NCBI GenBank assembly: GCA_017456805.1
Contig: JAFTIQ010000047.1
Span: 1 to 59,551, forward strand
Origin: Lentisphaeria bacterium
GTDB lineage: Bacteria > Verrucomicrobiota > Lentisphaeria > Victivallales > UBA1829
Direction: 5' to 3'
Length of the DNA stretch: 59,551 bases
A model generated the notes under the pieces. It ran no database searches. It saw only the letters and a list, made by a program, of their open reading frames with translations, and was not told the origin of the DNA. Numbering within the stretch: position 1 is the stretch's first letter; each line of letters begins with the position of its first letter. Shown here piece by piece: positions 1-7,630 of the stretch. A program made the position numbers and the translations under genes.

Positions 1-145
1 TCTCGTAAATCTGCTGATTGAGTTCACTTACCGCACTGGAACTGACTCTTGTCCCCCATAAAGCATCGGTAATATCCTCAACCCTCCGCACCGAAACGCC
101 GGCTAAATACATCTCAATCAATGCTTCTTCAACAGAACTTTGTTT
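1..145 (-). pseudogene. IS256-family transposase fragment (partial at window edge)
   Basis: The minus-strand translation directly after the stop codon of the GH28 gene reads KQSSVEEALIEMYLAGVSV, continues with RRVEDITDALWGTR and runs to the window edge. This is the characteristic internal block of IS256/Mutator-type transposases (EMYLAGVSxRxVxxIxxxLxG). No start codon or upstream N-terminal third is present: the frame opens immediately behind the TGA at 146-148. The transposase is therefore truncated at its N-terminus, and its continuation lies outside the window. It is a remnant or an IS copy broken by rearrangement. The family assignment is from motif recognition only. Confidence 0.75.
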
Positions 146-1414
146 TCAGCTTTCAGGAATAACGATCCCTGATAGAACCGTATTCCCAGCATATTCCTGG
201 CTGGCATAAACAACATCACAATTTTCCACGGAAACATCATTGATTACAATATTTTTCAACGGGAATTCTGGAGTTCCCTGCAGATGGAAAACATTAGCAG
301 CATAGCCGCAACGGATTTTTTCCAAATGGAAATCCCGGAATATTGAGGGGGAATTTCCATTCCGGAATCCTGGATAATCACTGAAAAAATAAATCAAATT
401 TCCATCGACATGCTCCACAGAAATATCATGAACTTTCACATTGTGGATCACTCCGCCTCGGTCACGGATGGATTTGAATTGGATCGCCTGCCGGTAAATT
501 TTATCCATACGGATATTACAGATCCAGATATTTTCAGCCCCGCCGGAAAGCTCGCTTCCGATAGCGACACCGTGCATTGCTTCATAAATATGACAATTCC
601 GGATCACAACATTCCTGGTCGGATGGTTCACGCGCCAGCCGTCATGATCCCTGCCGGATTTCACGACGATTGCATCGTCTCCATTCCGGAAAACGGAATC
701 TTCAACCAGGACATTTTCACAGGAGTCAATATCTATTCCATCATTATTCAGGAACATGCTGTCGCACGCAACATTTCGGAATGTCACATCACGGCAATAA
801 AGCGGATGAAACATCCAGAACGGAGCATTCGTGAGTGTAATTCCATCAATCAGAATCCGTTCACAGGAAAAGAGTTGAAACATGGAGGCTCTGAGATGAT
901 CTTTTTCTGAAAAGACCCGCTGTTCCACAGGAACGCCCTGTTCGGCAAAGCTTCTGCTCTGTTCCTGAGCCTCATTCTGCAACGAGAGCCATGAAGCAAA
1001 AATTTCATTTCCTCCAATGAGAGTTGCCTTTCCCGTGACAGCAACATCAGTAAGATTTTTTCCGTAAATCATTGGCGAAAAGTTATAAATTTCCACACCT
1101 TCCCAACGAGTAAACACCTGCGGCAGATAGTGTTCCGGATGCGGCGAGAATTTAATCACAGCCCCATCTTCAAAATGAAGTTCCGTGGAACTTCTGAGAT
1201 TCAAAGGACCATTACAACGGTAAACGCCTTGCGGAACGATCACACGCCCGCCGCCAGAGTTTGAACAGATATCCAGCATCGCCTGAAGCTCTGGCCGAAT
1301 ATCTTCACCGGATGGAATCTTTACATGATATTCTTTCTCCGGGATCTCCGGAAGACGGATTTTATCAATAATATCTTTCGCTTCTTTCCATGCAGACTGC
1401 ACATTGCACCTCAT
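146..1414 (-). CDS. GH28 polygalacturonase-like glycoside hydrolase
   Basis: A 422-aa parallel beta-helix protein expected to hydrolyse galacturonic-acid or related linkages in pectin. GH28 signatures are visible: NNDGID at 223-228, GDD at 245-247 and HG at 281-282, supplying the catalytic aspartates and histidine. The fourth motif, normally RIK, reads QFK at 312-314, so the substrate contact differs from classical polygalacturonases. There is no signal peptide, which suggests cytoplasmic processing of imported oligosaccharides. The ATG overlaps the stop of the upstream M19-like gene (ATGA, 1411-1414), indicating translational coupling. It is the last gene of the operon starting near 10.36 kb, and its stop abuts an IS256 transposase remnant in the same frame, so a few C-terminal residues may have been lost. 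Confidence 0.85.
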   Translation of the reverse strand: MRCNVQSAWKEAKDIIDKIRLPEIPEKEYHVKIPSGEDIRPELQAMLDICSNSGGGRVIVPQGVYRCNGPLNLRSSTELHFEDGAVIKFSPHPEHYLPQVFTRWEGVEIYNFSPMIYGKNLTDVAVTGKATLIGGNEIFASWLSLQNEAQEQSRSFAEQGVPVEQRVFSEKDHLRASMFQLFSCERILIDGITLTNAPFWMFHPLYCRDVTFRNVACDSMFLNNDGIDIDSCENVLVEDSVFRNGDDAIVVKSGRDHDGWRVNHPTRNVVIRNCHIYEAMHGVAIGSELSGGAENIWICNIRMDKIYRQAIQFKSIRDRGGVIHNVKVHDISVEHVDGNLIYFFSDYPGFRNGNSPSIFRDFHLEKIRCGYAANVFHLQGTPEFPLKNIVINDVSVENCDVVYASQEYAGNTVLSGIVIPES

Positions 1415-2658
1415 TTCTCACAATTTGCACGAAATACACGCATGAAGTTTCCGCCCAGAATCTTTTCGATTCGCTCATCGGTAAAGCCTCTTGTAACCAG
1501 TCCAACGGTATAAAGGGGCCAGTTAATCCATGCAAGACTTCCATTTACGGATTCCCCAGGGTTGATTACCTTTGACGGATACGATTTCCAATTTCCCCAC
1601 CAACTGCTATTATATTCAGCATTGGGATAAGGACACATTTCGTAAACTTCCTGCGGCCAGTTGTGACCATACTGCAAATCAGTTCCGATTCCGACATGAT
1701 CTTCGCCGAAATTCTTTGCAATATATTCTATGTGATTCAGCATCTGGGCAAGATCATCACTTCCGCCAAGCATTCCGCCATAGGCATAGACACCGACCAA
1801 TCCACCACCATCGGCAATGGCTTTCAGTGTTTCGTCATCTTTACACCTGATAAAATCAAATAACGAGCGAGCCGCTGTATGAGAAGCCATGATCGGCTTT
1901 TTGGAAACTTTGGCTGCTTCAGCACTGCTCCGCAATCCGGTATGAGGGACATCCACAATAATTCCTGCCTTGTTCAGACGGGCAATCAACTCCCGCCCGA
2001 GTTCACTCAAACCGCCATTGGATTCTTCTGCACAGCCATCTGCAATCAGATTCCGCCGGTTATAGCTCAGATGCATGAGTCTGACACCCATTCTGCGCCA
2101 ATCGTCGATACAGATAAATTCTCGCTGTTCTGATTCCATTTCACCGCTCAGCGGGGGGCCGTTCACACTCCAGACAACAGCTGTTTTTCCCTCTTTATTG
2201 ATCTCTTCGATCTCATCTGGAGTTCCTGCTTGGGCGATGGTATCGCGAAACGTCCGGAGAAGTTGAGCATTGCAAGCCATCCGGCGCAAATCCTCTTCTC
2301 TGGATTTTCCTTCCGCGACAGTTTGAACAGTACATTTCAACCCCGAAGCCCGCATTGCCGCACGAAAACGATTCGCACATTCCGGATCATTACAGCATTC
2401 ATCATACTGCATATATTCGATTCGTTTACTCAACTCAAACTGTCCAATATTCCGGGCTTTCCAATCGTTCCACGCCTGAACAACATTGTGATTCCAGCAG
2501 GCAGTGGGAAGAAAACCGAAATGATCTGTCGGTCTCAATAACCGATGGAGTTCCAAACCGTGTTCCAGCTGTGCTTTAGTGGGGTTCAAAACTGCCAAAG
2601 CACTGTTCCATGCTTTTTCATGATTTTCTGAAATAAACTGTATCACTTCGGTATTCAT
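1411..2658 (-). CDS. Peptidase M19 (membrane dipeptidase)-like protein, metal site incomplete
   Basis: A 415-aa protein whose middle resembles renal/membrane dipeptidases: GLSELGRELI near 217-226, a VPH histidine near 240, a SHT histidine near 261 and GTDLQYG near 326. The family's N-terminal HxD zinc ligands and the bridging glutamate are not visible; the corresponding region reads VVWSVNGPP. The binuclear zinc site is therefore probably absent or altered and dipeptidase activity is doubtful. There is no signal peptide. I chose the ATG at 2658 over the TTG immediately before it. It sits in a carbohydrate-degradation operon and overlaps the GH28 start by 4 bp, so a sugar-related hydrolase role is possible, but this is inference. 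Confidence 0.75.
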   Translation of the reverse strand: MNTEVIQFISENHEKAWNSALAVLNPTKAQLEHGLELHRLLRPTDHFGFLPTACWNHNVVQAWNDWKARNIGQFELSKRIEYMQYDECCNDPECANRFRAAMRASGLKCTVQTVAEGKSREEDLRRMACNAQLLRTFRDTIAQAGTPDEIEEINKEGKTAVVWSVNGPPLSGEMESEQREFICIDDWRRMGVRLMHLSYNRRNLIADGCAEESNGGLSELGRELIARLNKAGIIVDVPHTGLRSSAEAAKVSKKPIMASHTAARSLFDFIRCKDDETLKAIADGGGLVGVYAYGGMLGGSDDLAQMLNHIEYIAKNFGEDHVGIGTDLQYGHNWPQEVYEMCPYPNAEYNSSWWGNWKSYPSKVINPGESVNGSLAWINWPLYTVGLVTRGFTDERIEKILGGNFMRVFRANCEK

Positions 2659-2716
2659 CAATGGGTGTCCATTTCATGTTTGAAACAGGTAATATTTATT
2701 CATTTTTCTGTAAGTT

Positions 2717-3226
2717 TTACTTTTGAAAGTAAAACTTCAGTTCTTTTATTTCTATCGTTCCGCCGGGAGCATCAGTTATATCAAGCCGTAAAGCGGTGAT
2801 TGGACCGCCTTTGAACCAGCTCTTCTGATTTAATAAATCACTGGGATTCAAAACGACGGTATGCCATTTTCCATCTCTCTGGAGAGGAGAAATACGCCAA
2901 AACATACGACTATTCATAGACGTTCCTGTATGTGTATAAAAAATCTGACCGTAAAATTTCTGTCCAGGTTTGGATTCAGAAGGAGTTGCACGATAAGTAA
3001 TACTTACTCTGTTATAAAGCGTTGCATCAAGATTGAGATTTGGTATCATTATATGATGATCAAAAGCAATATCAGAGAGCTTTATCATGTTATTTTCTAT
3101 TGTCATCCTGACATTTTTTTCAGCTTTCCAATTCCGGAAAGCTGCTTCATTATTCCAAACCAGTTCAGCAGCTGAAAGCTGAATTACTCCTGTTGTTATA
3201 AGAAGTGCCGTAACAAATCTTTTCAT
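2717..3226 (-). CDS. Small secreted protein, single carbohydrate-binding-like domain
   Basis: A 169-aa protein with a clear signal peptide (about 1-20, ending LSAAE) followed by one beta-sandwich-like domain. It is clearly paralogous to residues 1-170 of the 1190-aa enzyme encoded next to it: both share YNR(V/I)SITYR, a GQIFY block, FWRI, DGKWHT and WFKGG. The domain therefore exists both free and attached to an enzyme, probably through tandem partial duplication. A carbohydrate-binding role is inferred from its position at the N-terminus of a glycosidase; I do not recognise a named CBM family. The gap to the upstream gene is 20 bp, consistent with one transcript. Confidence 0.8.
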   Translation of the reverse strand: MKRFVTALLITTGVIQLSAAELVWNNEAAFRNWKAEKNVRMTIENNMIKLSDIAFDHHIMIPNLNLDATLYNRVSITYRATPSESKPGQKFYGQIFYTHTGTSMNSRMFWRISPLQRDGKWHTVVLNPSDLLNQKSWFKGGPITALRLDITDAPGGTIEIKELKFYFQK

Positions 3227-3246
3227 AATTGGTCATTCCTCTTTTA

Positions 3247-6200
3247 TTATTTTGTTTTGAGTTTTTTCAACAATGCTTCAGCATCACTTCCAAGATAAAA
3301 AAGGTGTGAAGAATGAAGCGAAGCTTCAAAGGTGATTTTGCGGAGATTTTTTCCGAGGATCTTTCCGTTATACACGTCAAGAACTGTCGCCGGAGCCGGG
3401 AGTACAATCTCCTTTTTTCCGGGGAAACGGGCATGAAGAGAGACCAAATGAGAGTTACTTTCCATAGGGTCTCCGGATTTCTGGTAGATATGGACTCCTG
3501 CCGTTTCTGCAAGACGTGTGAGAAATGGCACATCGAACTGCCAGACACCACAGAAAATATCAACGGCATCATTTGTTCTCTTTTCGGCCAATCCAATACT
3601 CTTATCTTCATAGGAACCCAAAGCTTTTACACCGTTCCCAGGGACGACATGGAAAAGCGGAGCCAGCCGTTTTGAGGGAGTTCCTACTTTTCCATGTTCC
3701 GTGGTGATCTGTGCAAGCAGAGGCTGGGAACAACGCTGGAAATCAAATCCTGTCAGCCGCTTCATGTTGGCAACAGAACTTTTACCATGAAAGATCAATC
3801 CGGGAGCATAAATCCAAAGAAGTGTACACTTTTTCTTCCGGAGTTCCTCTACTGCTGCAATAAATTTTTCATCAACAGTCAGGCAGTTCGCAAAAATATA
3901 GAGTTTATAATCTTTAGAAGCGTTATGCAAATCCTCTGCCAGAATATAATCTACACCGGCACCCAGACGTGAAATCCGGGTCAGATTTTCACCATGAGTA
4001 TCTGCATGAAACGCATTACTGTTCCGACCGACTGCATAAGATGAGCCGTCAGGTTTATAAAATTGCCAAAACTCGCCAGAACTCAAAGAGATAGGATTCA
4101 TGGAAGTATTCTTCACGGATTCCTCACTGATCACATAGGCAATTTCTGCGTTGTGCCGTGCTTTTCCTATAATATGCTCTCCCAAGGCCTTTATCGTTGC
4201 AATTTCTTTTTTCATCGCCGGAAAATTCAAAGCATGCTCATTCGGATAAGGATTGTAATTAAAGGGCTGCATACGGCAGAGTGCGATCCCTGAATTACGC
4301 CGGATAATCATGATTGTCTGTTCTTCATTAAATGACTGAAAATTATTGCTGTAACTCATATAAGCCCCCATATGGGTGCGAGTATCATCCTCAATAAGAG
4401 ACATAATCCCGCGGTTCTGCAAACTGCGGAATGGTTTCATGTCAATACAGCTGTCTCCGATTTTCCGTAAGGAGTAAGCCTGGGGCGAATGGAGAAAATC
4501 AATACAATTGGCATCCAGTATTTTTTGCAAAGCATAATGAGCCCGGAACTGGGATCGTCCGGAAGAATTTAAAGTCATGGTGTAGCCATAATATGTCCCC
4601 AACAGTTTGTTCGGGACGAGCTGACGAGCCCGGCGGGTAAGAGAGATGATCATCTCAGCAACGCATTGAGAATAAAAATCCATGAATGCAGTGCTTCTGA
4701 GATTTTTTTCAGGATCCCGCAGGATTTCACCGTTTTCGGAACGGGCATGTTCTGCAAGAGATGGAATTGATGTATCTTTCAGTTGGGGGTAATATTTTGC
4801 TGCAAAATCTTTGAATCCTTCTTTTGCAGGTTTTGAAAAATCAACCGCTCTCCCTTTAGGGAAATCCCAACCAAGCCACTCAATAGTATGTCCCCCGTTA
4901 ATGCGGTAACCAATAATACGGTCTGCATAAGGAGAATTTTCCAGATAGGTAATCGCTTTTACCATTGCATCGGTCATATCAGCCAGAGCACGTTTAGAGG
5001 CAAATGAATAACTGGTAAAGCCATCATGGACGATTGCGCCGGAACTGTCGCGACATAATTCTTCCGGGTATTTTTCTGCCCAGTCTGCAGGCGGGAATAA
5101 AGAAAGATCCCATATCAGCCAGGCATTTGGATGAGCTTTGGCTGCCAGTTCAGTATAGTAATCAAGGCTTGGATAGTCGATCTTTCCAACTCCGCTCCAC
5201 CATCTTCCATAGGAAGCTTCTACAGTAATCACATTTACATTTCCAGGGGGAAATAACGCAGCTGAGCTGAACCATACAGGATAAACGGGGCGATTATTGA
5301 CGATTATCTGAGGAACGCCATTGATTTTTTGCATCTTGATATTTTTCGCTTTTTCCAATCCGGGGAAAGTCGATTTTTTCATATCGAACTGAATGACCGG
5401 AGCCCCTCCGGATAGACAGAATATCGCTCCTGTCTCCAAACGAAGTTCGGTTTTTCCGCCGTTGTTATAGAGGGGAAGCTGAAAGTCAACAATAATGTCC
5501 CAGCGGTTGTCATTTCCTCTGCGGATCATATTTTCCTGAACGGTGATTTTTTCTTTCCAGCTGATGGAATTATCTCTCTTAAGAACAATATCTCCATCAA
5601 AGGGGAGTTCAGGAATTTTCCCTTTGAAACTGAATTTGATTTGAACTTTTTCTCCAGCTGTTGGCGCATCGGTCAAAAACATTCCCCCGATATAATGTTG
5701 GGGCCGGCTGAAATCTCTGTAAGCAAGTTGTACGGTCCAGGGAGGATTCGGAGGACCGGGAAGTGCAAGGACTTTTTTCCAATCTTCTGTAATTTTGGAA
5801 GAATTGTTCCAATTTGAAACAGGTTTTTGAATAGCAAAAAAACTTTCATCTGTGTCAAAACGTTCAAAAGAGCCGTCTGCATATTCGACATACAGTTCTG
5901 CCATGACTCCGCCTGCACCATATCCGTTGTGATATTTAAATGCCCAAATATTTTCTCCCTTTTTGAGTTCATCACTGACTTCAGCAATACTTGGGGCGCG
6001 CCAATTACTATTCAATCCTGTTAATTTTCCATTGAAATAAACTTCTGCGCCATCATCTGCATTAAATTGCACCCATGCTGTAACAGGTTTATCCCTGAGT
6101 GTGAAATTTTTCCGGATAAAAAAGGTTTTACTTGCAGCATTGCCCGCTCTGGAGCCTGTATCCCATGGAGATTTAATCATCTTTCCGGCAAAATAAGGAC

Positions 6201-6819
6201 CACGATAAGTTTCTGGTTGACTTTCCTTTCCTTTAAATCCGGGCTTGACTGCGGGCCATTCCGGTTCATCCCACCGGATTTTATAAGACGGACTTTTTTT
6301 GGATACAACTTTGGCAGGTTCTGAAACATTGAAAAATTTGATTTCTTTGATCTCCAACTGTCCCCCTGCTGCATCATAGGGATCAAGCCGCAGCTGATTA
6401 ATATTTCCGCCCTTGAACCAGGTATCAGGAGTATAGAGGGCTTGCGTTGTCAGGATAAGGGTATGCCATTTTCCATCCCCGTTCAGTGCAGGAATTCGCC
6501 AGAAATCTTTTCCACGGAAGTTTCCTTCTCCGCGGGAATAAAAGATTTGTCCCGTTGTTTTTGCAGGGAGATTCCAACCGCGATAAGTGATACTGATCCG
6601 ATTATATTGAGCAGGATCAATATTGATCATTGGGCTGAGAATCTGAGAATCAAACTTTATCTCAGAAAGTTTCAGCACCCCATTTTCACAGATTAACTTG
6701 AGATTTGCTTTTGCTTTCCATTCCTCGAGCCCCCCTTGCTGGTTCCATATCATGGGGGCGGCAGACAGCAGCGCAGAAGCAAAAAGAGCTGTTGATGTGT
6801 GAATTAATTTTTTTAACAT
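3247..6819 (-). CDS. Secreted multidomain glycoside hydrolase, GH42-like
   Basis: An 1190-aa exported protein. Signal peptide about 1-21; binding-like domain 22-170 (the domain repeated in the neighbouring 169-aa protein); a second beta-sandwich about 200-320 with an NADDGAEVYFNGK block like galactose-binding modules of rhamnosidases and galactosidases; an all-beta linker; and a TIM-barrel region about 505-930 resembling clan GH-A/GH42 (PVYPVWFS at its start, YADRIIGYRINGG, EW near 648). The C-terminal part (DYKLYIFANCL, LLWIYAPG) resembles the trimerisation/Rossmann domain of GH42 enzymes. It is a paralogue of the 1451-aa protein at 18974-23329. A polysaccharide or side-chain hydrolase is likely; the substrate cannot be read from the sequence. 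Confidence 0.75.
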   Translation of the reverse strand: MLKKLIHTSTALFASALLSAAPMIWNQQGGLEEWKAKANLKLICENGVLKLSEIKFDSQILSPMINIDPAQYNRISITYRGWNLPAKTTGQIFYSRGEGNFRGKDFWRIPALNGDGKWHTLILTTQALYTPDTWFKGGNINQLRLDPYDAAGGQLEIKEIKFFNVSEPAKVVSKKSPSYKIRWDEPEWPAVKPGFKGKESQPETYRGPYFAGKMIKSPWDTGSRAGNAASKTFFIRKNFTLRDKPVTAWVQFNADDGAEVYFNGKLTGLNSNWRAPSIAEVSDELKKGENIWAFKYHNGYGAGGVMAELYVEYADGSFERFDTDESFFAIQKPVSNWNNSSKITEDWKKVLALPGPPNPPWTVQLAYRDFSRPQHYIGGMFLTDAPTAGEKVQIKFSFKGKIPELPFDGDIVLKRDNSISWKEKITVQENMIRRGNDNRWDIIVDFQLPLYNNGGKTELRLETGAIFCLSGGAPVIQFDMKKSTFPGLEKAKNIKMQKINGVPQIIVNNRPVYPVWFSSAALFPPGNVNVITVEASYGRWWSGVGKIDYPSLDYYTELAAKAHPNAWLIWDLSLFPPADWAEKYPEELCRDSSGAIVHDGFTSYSFASKRALADMTDAMVKAITYLENSPYADRIIGYRINGGHTIEWLGWDFPKGRAVDFSKPAKEGFKDFAAKYYPQLKDTSIPSLAEHARSENGEILRDPEKNLRSTAFMDFYSQCVAEMIISLTRRARQLVPNKLLGTYYGYTMTLNSSGRSQFRAHYALQKILDANCIDFLHSPQAYSLRKIGDSCIDMKPFRSLQNRGIMSLIEDDTRTHMGAYMSYSNNFQSFNEEQTIMIIRRNSGIALCRMQPFNYNPYPNEHALNFPAMKKEIATIKALGEHIIGKARHNAEIAYVISEESVKNTSMNPISLSSGEFWQFYKPDGSSYAVGRNSNAFHADTHGENLTRISRLGAGVDYILAEDLHNASKDYKLYIFANCLTVDEKFIAAVEELRKKKCTLLWIYAPGLIFHGKSSVANMKRLTGFDFQRCSQPLLAQITTEHGKVGTPSKRLAPLFHVVPGNGVKALGSYEDKSIGLAEKRTNDAVDIFCGVWQFDVPFLTRLAETAGVHIYQKSGDPMESNSHLVSLHARFPGKKEIVLPAPATVLDVYNGKILGKNLRKITFEASLHSSHLFYLGSDAEALLKKLKTK

Positions 6820-6858
6820 TGTTCTTTCCTCATTTTCAGCTGTTTGCTCAGAATATCT

Positions 6859-7596
6859 TCAAAATCCAACTTTACATCTGAAATATTGAGAATCGTCTGG
6901 CGAATTCAAAAAGGCATAAGGCTGTGTCGGATCCGGGAAAATCATGTTGGAAACATGACCATCCATATAGCAGAAGTTTGTGCTTTTATCTCCACCATGA
7001 ACAGGCCAGACCAATCCAGCTCTGCTGTCGCTATAACCCAATGTATAGAAGCCTACATAACGGTTCAGAGCATAATTTGCTTTGTTATATGTATCTCCAA
7101 ACATGAATTTTGAAGCTGGATTTTCATAATGACCCATTTTCTGACTGCGGTTTTCTGCCGCATCAGATCTGGGGGTAATCCAGTCATTCATACCGTAAGA
7201 AGGATAGCAATAGGGGTCTGAGCCTCCGGCATCAAGTTTTTCTTTTGTACCAGCAATCTTCCAATTTGCCATAGTTGTACTGATCCAGCTGATACTGTTC
7301 GAATAGCGAGATACTGCTGTTGGACACAGATAGATCATTGGATCAGATACATATTTATTCTGAAGCAGACTATGCGTCCAATAAATACCATCAATATCTC
7401 TCATCGGGAACATGTCTTGATTATCCTGAGTGTAGTTAATCGTGCCTAATCCCAATTGCTTGAGGTTTGATTGACAACTTGCCCCTCTTCCTTTTTCCCG
7501 CGCATTGTTCAATGCCGGCAGCAGCATCCCAGCCAGAATTGCAATGATGGCGATTACGACCAACAACTCGATTAACGTGAAGCTTTCTTTTTTCAT
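6859..7596 (-). CDS. DUF1559-type pseudopilin (prepilin N-terminal methylation domain)
   Basis: A 245-aa protein with a type II secretion/type IV pilus class III signal: MKKES followed by [16 protein letters not shown], with glutamate at +5 of the mature protein. The residue before the expected cleavage site is serine rather than the usual glycine. The rest is a globular domain ending in HGG...FCYMDGHV, a version of the prepilin-associated H-x9-DG motif, here with eleven residues between H and DG. The gene is between the GH106-like and the GH42-like enzyme genes, with short gaps (39 and 34 bp), so it is co-transcribed with them. It probably assembles in or near a surface pseudopilus. Confidence 0.88.
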   Translation of the reverse strand: MKKESFTLIELLVVIAIIAILAGMLLPALNNAREKGRGASCQSNLKQLGLGTINYTQDNQDMFPMRDIDGIYWTHSLLQNKYVSDPMIYLCPTAVSRYSNSISWISTTMANWKIAGTKEKLDAGGSDPYCYPSYGMNDWITPRSDAAENRSQKMGHYENPASKFMFGDTYNKANYALNRYVGFYTLGYSDSRAGLVWPVHGGDKSTNFCYMDGHVSNMIFPDPTQPYAFLNSPDDSQYFRCKVGF

Positions 7597-7630
7597 TTTT
7601 GCACCTCTCTTTTTGAGTTAGGGGTTAAAT

